The notes under the pieces: generated by a model
Told to the model about the DNA's origin: nothing
What the model saw: the letters and a program-made list of their open reading frames with translations, nothing else
Database searches by the model: none
Shown here: in pieces, positions 1 to 5,771 of the stretch
Layout of the letters: each line of letters begins with the position of its first letter
How positions within the stretch are numbered: the first letter of the stretch is position 1
Translations under genes and position numbers: made by a program
Source: a virus
Length of the DNA: 37,426 nucleotides
Strand: one strand, 5' to 3'
IMG/VR virus record: IMGVR_UViG_3300042905_002178
Coordinates: 1 to 37,426 of that record

Positions 1-127
1 CAGGCCCAGCGACGGGCATCGTATACATCTGTGCGCGGTGACAGTGCCCGATCACCAGGTTCGTTCCGTAACGCAGCAAGTGAGACTTGCAGTAGGCGTC
101 GCCAGCGAACACGCCATGCGTGAAGCC
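1..127. repeat. Direct terminal repeat, left copy (circular closure)
   Basis: The first 127 bases are identical, base for base, to the last 127 bases (37300-37426). An open reading frame runs through the join without interruption. A length of 127 is the largest k-mer commonly used by de Bruijn assemblers, so this is best read as the overlap of a circular assembly, not a packaged terminal repeat. Confidence 0.95.
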
Positions 128-565
128 GAGGTGCCCGATCTTGTGAACCTCACCGTATGGCGTCGACGTGATGGCGTGATCGACGAGACGGAGCGCGGAT
201 GACCACGTTTCCATTCCTGCAAGTGCCGGCGCTGTCTTCGCGACGAAGCGCCGATAGCGGTCTTCGTGGTTGCCCTCGACGTAGTGGATCGGCTTCTTGC
301 CCATGATCTTGCGCAAGCGCGACAACTCGTCTCGCACCTGCTCAAGCTCGGCGAGGAACGCCTGTCGCGGCTCTCCGTCGTCGTGCAGCGACACCGCAGC
401 GAAGTCAGCGAAGTCGCCGTTGATGACGAGCCGGTCAGGCTTGCAGTTTTCGAGACGCTTGATGAACGCCGCCCACGCAAACGGGTCATGGAAGGGGACA
501 TGCACGTCGCTGCACACCATGACGTGCTCGACGTCGGCCCGCAGTTTCCCCTTGCGCCGGGTCAC
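1..565 (-). CDS. Calcineurin-like metallophosphoesterase, 5' part (runs across the circular join)
   Basis: This part encodes the first 188 residues of a 257-residue protein that continues at 37299-37091. The metallophosphoesterase metal-binding blocks are present: Asp20-x-His22 (SDVH), Gly50-Asp51 with Asp54 (NGDFAD), Gly98-Asn-His-Glu101 (GNHE), His150 (FTHG) and His174-x-His176 (GHCH). Such enzymes hydrolyse phosphomono- or diesters with a two-metal centre; the substrate here is unknown. The start is GTG at 565, overlapping the upstream stop as GTGA. It sits between head-associated genes and the lysis cassette, so it is probably expressed late. There is no signal peptide. The family assignment is firm but the biological role is not. 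Confidence 0.9.
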   Translation of the reverse strand, partial: MTRRKGKLRADVEHVMVCSDVHVPFHDPFAWAAFIKRLENCKPDRLVINGDFADFAAVSLHDDGEPRQAFLAELEQVRDELSRLRKIMGKKPIHYVEGNHEDRYRRFVAKTAPALAGMETWSSALRLVDHAITSTPYGEVHKIGHLGFTHGVFAGDAYCKSHLLRYGTNLVIGHCHRAQMYTMPVAGP

Positions 566-792
566 CGTTCCACTTCCGTCGTGTGCGTCGGCTCGACGTC
601 GGGGTAGTGCCAGTGAGGATACTCGCCGACAGAGCGGTGGTTCATGGTGCGCGTCGCGATGCTCATGCCTCCGAGGTAGTCCGCAGAGATGCGACCACCA
701 CCGAGATGGCGACGCACGAATCCGGGGCAAGCGTAGGTGTCGGAGATGACGACGACGACGGCGTCACCGATAACGGGTGTGCGGATCTTCAT
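562..792 (-). CDS. Unknown 76-residue protein
   Basis: I do not recognise this family. The ATG at 792 is chosen because a perfect AGGAGG lies about 4 bases upstream (796-801); an in-frame start 27 bases further out has no such site. The N-terminal third is Val/Ile-rich, and the C-terminal half is rich in His, Tyr and Trp. The stop overlaps the GTG start of the metallophosphoesterase as GTGA, so the two are probably translationally coupled. It is the first gene after the hairpin at 806-830. Confidence 0.75.
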   Translation of the reverse strand: MKIRTPVIGDAVVVVISDTYACPGFVRRHLGGGRISADYLGGMSIATRTMNHRSVGEYPHWHYPDVEPTHTTEVER

Positions 793-804
793 GGGCCTCC
801 TAGA

Positions 805-831
805 CAACAGGCCCCACAAGGGGGCCTGTTG
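805..831 (-). terminator. Hairpin between the head-decoration-like gene and the 76-residue gene
   Basis: A perfect 10-bp GC-rich stem (806-815 with 821-830) encloses a 5-base loop. There is no T-run after it on either strand, and the next gene's AGGAGG begins only a few bases beyond. It may be a weak or factor-dependent terminator, or an mRNA processing/stability hairpin. Confidence 0.5.
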
Positions 832-853
832 CGTGTCACGTTGTCGTCGACGC

Positions 854-1357
854 TCAGCCGATCTTGCGGACGATCAGGCTGAAGTCGCGGATGGTCAGGG
901 CGTGACCGTTGGTGCCGACACGCACACGGGCCTCGACGGTGTCGCCGACAGCGGTCGGCGAAAACACGGCGTAGGCGGCCGGCATACCCATGCGCGACGC
1001 CGTGGCCAGCTCGGTCTTGCGCGAGCCCACGCCGATCTGCGCCTTGGCCGCGCCACCGACGCTGGCCCAGATCTCGACGTCGACAACGGCGCTGTTCGTG
1101 GCGATGCCGTCGCCGACGATCGCGAAGACCTCATAGTCGCCAACGGCGGCGGGCTGGGCGACAGTGACGACGCCAGTCGAACCGACGAACGAGAGAGCGC
1201 CGCCAGCGTTGTTCTTCGCGGCGGTGTAGAGCGTCGACGAGAGGATCGCCTGCGGCGTAGCAGCGGCGGCGACGGTGATTGTCTCACCAGTGCCGTCGTT
1301 GATCTGCGCCACGAGGGCGAGGGGGGTACCACCAGTGTTCAGGGCTGCGAGGGACAT
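854..1357 (-). CDS. Probable head decoration/fibre-type virion protein
   Basis: This 167-residue protein is rich in Ala, Gly, Val and Thr with alternating hydrophobic strands, typical of all-beta virion proteins. It has no enzyme motifs and no membrane segment. The ATG at 1357 is preceded by AGGAG at good spacing. It lies two genes downstream of the major capsid protein, the usual place for capsid decoration or accessory head proteins. That role is inferred from position and composition; a short tail or head fibre is an alternative. Confidence 0.7.
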   Translation of the reverse strand: MSLAALNTGGTPLALVAQINDGTGETITVAAAATPQAILSSTLYTAAKNNAGGALSFVGSTGVVTVAQPAAVGDYEVFAIVGDGIATNSAVVDVEIWASVGGAAKAQIGVGSRKTELATASRMGMPAAYAVFSPTAVGDTVEARVRVGTNGHALTIRDFSLIVRKIG

Positions 1358-1374
1358 GGAGAACTCCTAGCCGC

Positions 1375-1518
1375 TCACTGGCGGCGCTGACGGTTGATGC
1401 GCTCGGCAGTTTCCCGCGCAATCTGGCGGGCCTTCTCCGAGGAGAGAGAGGGGTTGGACTGCTTGATCTTTTCGGCTGCCTTGTCGACGGTGGCCGGCTT
1501 GATGTCCTTGTCAGACAC
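1375..1518 (-). CDS. Small basic, helical protein (47 aa)
   Basis: The ORF starts with GTG at 1518, overlapping the last 8 bases of the 153-residue gene upstream (GTGTCTGA). The product is Lys/Arg/Glu-rich and predicted helical throughout, ending in a run of Arg and Gln. The central SSEKARQIARETAER stretch resembles small capsid-linked proteins that follow the capsid gene in several siphophages, but I cannot name a family. No strong ribosome-binding site is seen, so expression would rely on coupling to the upstream gene. Confidence 0.65.
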   Translation of the reverse strand: MSDKDIKPATVDKAAEKIKQSNPSLSSEKARQIARETAERINRQRRQ

Positions 1519-1972
1519 GAGCCACCGCCTTCGTCGACGTCGACGACGCAACGGACTTGACCATCGCCTGAATGCTCTTCGCGACTTCGCCGCCCATCTG
1601 CTGCTCCATCTGAACCTCAGCCTGACGACGAGCCTCGATGCTCTTGGCGATGAACCCATCGCGGGCCTTGGCCCACTTCGCCAGCATGTGCTCAGGGTGT
1701 TCGCGCTGAATCACATCGGCCTCGAAGGCGAGGGCGTCGTCGGAGGAAGGCACGGACTCACCAGGACGAAGCGTCCACTCGCCAACGTGCTCGACGAGAA
1801 ACACGGGAAGCTGCGTTTCCTTGCCGTCGACGACGACGGGGACGCGCTTCGACATGACGCGAGCAAGCGCCTGTCGCTGGGACGTGGGCTCTCCCTCTTT
1901 GGTGACGCCACCGTCGGCAAACTCGACGATGTGGGGGTCTTTGATGCAGCGAAGTTTAATCGTTCGTTTCAC
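1511..1972 (-). CDS. Unknown head-associated protein downstream of the capsid gene (153 aa)
   Basis: The start is GTG at 1972, with AGAGG about 10 bases upstream. The N-terminal part contains short beta-type segments (KRTIKLRCIKDPHIVEF), and the C-terminal 60 residues are a charged helix with coiled-coil character. No family is recognised. It lies immediately after the terminator of the major capsid gene and overlaps the 47-residue gene by 8 bases. A head-completion or capsid-accessory role is suggested only by position. Confidence 0.7.
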   Translation of the reverse strand: MKRTIKLRCIKDPHIVEFADGGVTKEGEPTSQRQALARVMSKRVPVVVDGKETQLPVFLVEHVGEWTLRPGESVPSSDDALAFEADVIQREHPEHMLAKWAKARDGFIAKSIEARRQAEVQMEQQMGGEVAKSIQAMVKSVASSTSTKAVARV

Positions 1973-1999
1973 GTCGACGCGCCTCTAGTGAGGGATGAG

Positions 2000-2030
2000 A
2001 AAAGCCGGGGGCTCACGACGAGCCCCCGGC
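2000..2030 (-). terminator. Intrinsic terminator after the major capsid gene
   Basis: A perfect 11-bp stem (2004-2014 with 2020-2030) with a 5-base loop lies 10 bases past the capsid stop codon. Read on the minus strand it is followed by TTTTC, giving a classic Rho-independent form. It would raise capsid mRNA stability and lower expression of the genes beyond it. Confidence 0.85.
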
Positions 2031-2039
2031 AGGCAGACC

Positions 2040-3032
2040 TCAGTCGAGGTCGTAGATGATCTTGCAGCCGTGCTCGTCGGTGTGCTCGGCGACCGACCAG
2101 CACCAACGACCCACGGCGAGGAGGGTGTCGTCGGAGAGGTCGTACTGGAAGCCGAGGCTCGGCTCGTAACGCTCCACCATTTCGGCGAAGCCGCGCACGG
2201 AGCCGGGGGTACCCGTCTCGCCACGGCCAGCGACGATGAGCGCGGCGACACGGTCGACGCCAGCGTTCGCGGTCTGCATGACGTTCTTGTTCGCGCTGTA
2301 GATCGGGATGCCGGCGAACGAACCACGGAAGCCGTTGCGGCTCGCGTCCGGGCGATGGTTGAAGAACGACACGTCACCGCTTCCGCCGCCGCCAAAGATG
2401 GCGGACAGCGACGCGCCAGTGCCCGACGCAGCGAGGGTGCGCAGATCGGCGAGGCCCTGCTCTTCGAGCACGAAGACGAGGTCTTCCGACGACGGGTTGT
2501 TATCCATGACCTTCAACAGCGCGTCGAGGAGGGTCGCAAACGACAGCGGCTGGTTGGTCGTGCCGGCCGACTCCGACAGACCCGAGAAGAGGGCGAGGGC
2601 GTCAGTCTCAGCGCGGAGGTAGTGGGCCTCGAGGATCTCGGTGATGGCGTCACGCACGAGCGGCAGCGCACCGGGGTTGTTTCCCTCGATGGCGCTGATC
2701 ACCTGGCTGCGCGGCACACCGGGGAGCGCGAGTTCGACGGCGTCAGCGGTGAGCTGGATGCCCTGAACCTTGGTCGTCGGGGTGATGCTGATGTTCGCCT
2801 GAACGCCAAGCGCGGCGGGGTTGCTGAACGCAATGCCCTCGCTGTCGTCGACAGCGGCGGCAATCGCGGACTTCTTCCGGATCTTGCGCACCTTGGAGGC
2901 GCGGCCGCTGATGTCGGCCATGTTCAGGAAGGGCAAGAGGACGTACTTGCCGCGAAGCGGATCAAGCGCAAGCTGCGACATGACCTCGGTGAGAATCCAA
3001 TTTGCGACGGTCGTGCTGCTAGAGACGGGCAT
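2040..3032 (-). CDS. Major capsid protein, probable HK97 fold
   Basis: This 330-residue protein follows directly after a scaffold-like gene and is followed by a strong terminator, the usual setting of a major capsid gene. The N-terminus (residues 1-55) looks like the N-arm region, and residues 120-150 resemble the long spine helix (VRDAITEILEAHYLRAETDALALF). The C-terminal half contains beta segments ending in a Cys/Trp-containing region near residues 306-324. The length fits HK97-type capsid proteins, with no delta-domain or protease attached. The ATG at 3032 is preceded by AGGTGA. I assign it by gene order and overall pattern, not by a single diagnostic motif. Confidence 0.85.
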   Translation of the reverse strand: MPVSSSTTVANWILTEVMSQLALDPLRGKYVLLPFLNMADISGRASKVRKIRKKSAIAAAVDDSEGIAFSNPAALGVQANISITPTTKVQGIQLTADAVELALPGVPRSQVISAIEGNNPGALPLVRDAITEILEAHYLRAETDALALFSGLSESAGTTNQPLSFATLLDALLKVMDNNPSSEDLVFVLEEQGLADLRTLAASGTGASLSAIFGGGGSGDVSFFNHRPDASRNGFRGSFAGIPIYSANKNVMQTANAGVDRVAALIVAGRGETGTPGSVRGFAEMVERYEPSLGFQYDLSDDTLLAVGRWCWSVAEHTDEHGCKIIYDLD

Positions 3033-3058
3033 GTTTCACCTATTGCGGCGTCAGCCGC

Positions 3059-3715
3059 TCAAGCGTTTTGCGCCTTGTTCGCCGACGAGAATCGCCCGAC
3101 GCCAAGGGAGGGCGAACCGCCGTTGCGGTTCGCCAAAACTCGATTGAAAAACGCCGACACCGCGCCGGGGTCGCGCTTCTTGATCTCGGCCAGCTTCGCG
3201 CCGCTCTTGTCCGCAAGCGCGGCCTCGATATCGACGGCAGACACCGGAGCCGGCGCACCCATCGGCGGGGGCTGGCCCTTGACGGGTGCCGCGCTCGACG
3301 TGGCGCGGAAAGCAGCAAGTACCTTGCGGCGGGCCTCGACATCGGAGGCAGTCGCGTAGAGGTCACGCACCGCTTCCGGCAATGCGGCAGCTTCAGCGTC
3401 GAGGCGCTTGGCCTCTTCGGCCTCATAGCTACGCCACTTCTGCGCCAGCGGCTCAAGCCCCTCCAACTCCGCCAGACGCGCCTTGGCTGCCTCGTAGGCC
3501 TTGGCCATCTCGCCCGCCGCCTCCGCCTCCGCCTGAAGGCGCTTGCGCTCCTCACGGGCAGCCTGCTTGGCGCTGGCCTGTTCCGCTTTCAGGGCCGCCA
3601 GTTCAGCGGCGGCGGCCTTGAGCGCGTCGAGGTCCACGACGTCAGGTGACGGGGCAGCAGAGCCCGCTACAGGCTCTGTGAGAGGGGTTTGCGCGGCATC
3701 GCCGGAGATGGTCAT
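3059..3715 (-). CDS. Capsid scaffolding protein
   Basis: This 218-residue protein has an Ala/Glu/Lys-rich coiled coil from about residue 30 to 115, a Pro-rich linker near residues 145-160, and a short charged C-terminal helix. Scaffolding proteins of HK97-like phages look like this: they line the inside of the procapsid and bind the capsid protein through their C-terminus. The gene is immediately upstream of the major capsid gene with a 26-base gap. No separate prohead protease is seen near it. The ATG at 3715 has no ribosome-binding site; a palindromic element and a possible -10 (TAGACT, minus strand) lie just upstream, so the message may be leaderless. Confidence 0.8.
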   Translation of the reverse strand: MTISGDAAQTPLTEPVAGSAAPSPDVVDLDALKAAAAELAALKAEQASAKQAAREERKRLQAEAEAAGEMAKAYEAAKARLAELEGLEPLAQKWRSYEAEEAKRLDAEAAALPEAVRDLYATASDVEARRKVLAAFRATSSAAPVKGQPPPMGAPAPVSAVDIEAALADKSGAKLAEIKKRDPGAVSAFFNRVLANRNGGSPSLGVGRFSSANKAQNA

Positions 3716-3727
3716 GCGGGCAGTCTA

Positions 3728-3743
3728 CTGCACCATAGTGCAG
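3728..3743. promoter_or_regulatory. CTGCA-N6-TGCAG palindrome, copy A
   Basis: This is a 16-bp palindrome (CTGCACCATAGTGCAG) 13 bases upstream of the scaffold start. On the minus strand it lies between a possible TTGCGC -35 and TAGACT -10 spaced by 18 bases. A second palindrome of the same design begins 31 bp away, close to three helical turns, as expected for cooperative binding of a regulator. Confidence 0.6.
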
Positions 3744-3757
3744 ACGCGCAACCTGGA

Positions 3758-3779
3758 CCTGCACTCTTTTGCAGTTGAC
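3758..3779. promoter_or_regulatory. 22-bp late-operon element, copy B
   Basis: This 22-bp sequence matches 17824-17845 at 19 of 22 positions and contains the CTGCA-N6-TGCAG palindrome followed by TTGAC. Both copies lie directly upstream of the first gene of a leftward structural segment: scaffold here, connector at 17.8 kb. A shared operator or activator site for late transcription is the simplest reading. Confidence 0.65.
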
Positions 3780-3785
3780 AGGACG

Positions 3786-4448
3786 TCAGTGGGTGCGGCG
3801 GACCACCTGATTCAGGCTGCACGGCCCAATGTCCATGCCGGTCGCGCCGCCTGACAGCGACGTCAGTTCGAATTGAATCAGCCGCTCATTCCACCCCGGC
3901 CGCAACTCTGCGGCGTAGGCCCCGGTGCCAAACTGTGCCGTTCCCGTCGTCGACAGCGTCGCCGACGTGAAGTTACCGGCAAGCCCATCGGGGCCGTAGA
4001 CGCGCACGGTAGCGTTCGCCGTGCCCGCCGTGAGGCGCGTCCCAAGCCCACGGAAGTACGCTCGGCTGTAAGGGGCCAGCGGCGAGACGTAGAAGGGGCG
4101 CACAAAAAATCTCGCCGTGATCCCCACGATCTGCCCGACCGTCGTCAACGTCGCCGTGGGCACCTCGCCAAGCACGTCGGTGCCGTTCGCAAACTCGGTC
4201 ACCCATATCGGGTGCTGATGCGCGTCGCCCCACGGCGGGCCGCTGCGGTCGATGCCGCGCTGGCCCTGCGGATTGAGCGGGGTCGCGCCGTCGTCGGCGA
4301 ACCCTGCGGTGTCGCCGCGCAACAGCTCCAACAGATAGCGCCCACGGCCCGCCAGAGAGGTCGCCAGTCGGCGAGAGACGGCGGGAGCGAGGGAGCGCAC
4401 CTCGCTGTCGGCGAGCGGCTCTGACGACGATATACGCGACAGGGACAT
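3786..4448 (-). CDS. Tail/baseplate-associated structural protein (220 aa)
   Basis: No catalytic motif is visible. The C-terminal half is beta-rich (residues 120-215, Thr/Ala/Gly/Val strands), typical of receptor-binding or fibre-tip domains. Near residue 66 it has GIDRSGPPWG, which resembles IDHSGAPLG near residue 55 of the upstream 437-residue product, so the two may share an N-terminal domain. The ATG at 4448 has GAGAGG upstream, and the gap to the upstream gene is 9 bases. It is the last gene of the tail segment, before the operator region and scaffold gene. A role in the tail tip is inferred from position. Confidence 0.65.
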   Translation of the reverse strand: MSLSRISSSEPLADSEVRSLAPAVSRRLATSLAGRGRYLLELLRGDTAGFADDGATPLNPQGQRGIDRSGPPWGDAHQHPIWVTEFANGTDVLGEVPTATLTTVGQIVGITARFFVRPFYVSPLAPYSRAYFRGLGTRLTAGTANATVRVYGPDGLAGNFTSATLSTTGTAQFGTGAYAAELRPGWNERLIQFELTSLSGGATGMDIGPCSLNQVVRRTH

Positions 4449-4457
4449 GGGTGCCTC

Positions 4458-5771
4458 TCAGGGATCGAAGTAGACGCAGACGCCGGTCATCTGAACGAGC
4501 TTTGTCAATGCGCCCGACGTGGAATGTCGGACGCGCACGTCCAGTTGATTCGTGGCGGCGGCCGTAAACGGGACGCCGGTGATTTGCGCCCGCCACCATC
4601 GCGACCCGCCGATCTGCGTCGGCGCAACCTCGGTGGCAGCCGCAAGACCCGAGACAATCGCATCGAAGCGCCAATCTACAAGGCTGTCGTTACCCGGTGC
4701 CTCCATGAGCACCTCGACACGGAGGTCCGAAGGCGACGTGCGGAAACCAGGCATCTGCAAGATGGTCCCAGAGAACACCGACGCCGCTGTTGCGTGTTTG
4801 TCGGGGTAGCGGATCCATCCCGATAGCTGCGTCAGGCTCGGCGTCTTTGGTGACGCGATGTCTGCCGACGCGCCCACCGCTATGGACGTGATCGGAAACT
4901 CAAGCAGCGCCTCAGCCGACCACGTCGTCCGGTTGTTGTTCCATGTGTTTGAGATCTGCCTTGCGACGTTGCCGGGGACAGTGCCCCCAGTGACGTACTC
5001 CCAGAGCGCGTTGATCTTGCGGTTGAGTCTCGACGTCACCCACGCCGACAACGGGCCATCGGTAACGACTTCCTCGTCGTAAAACTCCAGCACGTTCGCG
5101 GGCGCGTAGCTGGTCAAAGCACCGTAGGGCGAGCCTTGCACGGCTGTGCCGTCGACGAGGATTCCGTTGCTGTTGCCGGCGCTTCCACGTTGGTGGTCGA
5201 GCGCCCATCGAAACAGGGTTGCGCCGGTGTCGGCGCTGCGCATGAAACGCTTGACCAGCAGGTAGTGAATGCCCGTCGTAGCCAGCAAAAATGTCCACGA
5301 GACAGATACATTGCTTGGGGTCGCAGAACGCAACCCATCAGCGACAGGCGGAGGTGCGGCCTCACGCTCTCCGGGTGTCGGATTGACCGTGACTGTCCAC
5401 GACGTGTTGCGGACCTCAAGCGTCACGGGGTCATCGCCAAACGGAGTCACGTCGACGACAAGGCGATAGTAGCCAGTCTCGCCAGCCCGCACAAAGACCG
5501 GCACGGCGAGAATGTAATAGTTGCCGTCGGAGCCGCTAACGTTGCCGATGATCCGCCCGATGTGCTGCGCGGCAAGCGGCATCCGTAGCTGGCACCCAAG
5601 CGGTGCGCCGCTGTGGTCAATCGGCGTCGTCGAGTTGGCCCCGGTGGCAAGGTCACTGGCAAGCGCCACGTCGCCCGCCGCAGTGGCGAGCCAGCGACGG
5701 AAGATGCTGGCATCTGGCGACGTGTCACGAGGTGGGACGCCGACCGGCGATGCAGAGCGTAGACGGGCCAT
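4458..5771 (-). CDS. Tail tip / receptor-binding-type structural protein (437 aa)
   Basis: The start is taken as ATG at 5771, where the stop of the upstream gene overlaps as TAATG and GAGGTGG lies upstream; an in-frame GTG at 5780 is possible. The product is beta-rich almost throughout, with Trp, Tyr and Arg scattered in the C-terminal 200 residues (RWWRAQI and similar), as in carbohydrate-binding or receptor-binding jelly-roll modules. No enzyme motif is visible. It is tightly linked to the baseplate-type gene upstream. The host-recognition role is inferred from position after the tape-measure and baseplate genes. Confidence 0.65.
   Translation of the reverse strand: MARLRSASPVGVPPRDTSPDASIFRRWLATAAGDVALASDLATGANSTTPIDHSGAPLGCQLRMPLAAQHIGRIIGNVSGSDGNYYILAVPVFVRAGETGYYRLVVDVTPFGDDPVTLEVRNTSWTVTVNPTPGEREAAPPPVADGLRSATPSNVSVSWTFLLATTGIHYLLVKRFMRSADTGATLFRWALDHQRGSAGNSNGILVDGTAVQGSPYGALTSYAPANVLEFYDEEVVTDGPLSAWVTSRLNRKINALWEYVTGGTVPGNVARQISNTWNNNRTTWSAEALLEFPITSIAVGASADIASPKTPSLTQLSGWIRYPDKHATAASVFSGTILQMPGFRTSPSDLRVEVLMEAPGNDSLVDWRFDAIVSGLAAATEVAPTQIGGSRWWRAQITGVPFTAAATNQLDVRVRHSTSGALTKLVQMTGVCVYFDP

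Noticed and set aside
1-127. The terminal repeat as a true packaged direct terminal repeat
   Set aside because: The 127-base length equals a common assembler k-mer, and an open reading frame runs through the join. Circular closure of the assembly explains it without special ends.
1995-3359. A long rightward open frame of 454 codons opposite the capsid and scaffold genes
   Set aside because: It is antisense to two well-supported genes, crosses the capsid terminator, and has low-complexity Arg/Asp/Gly-rich translation, typical of GC-rich shadow frames.
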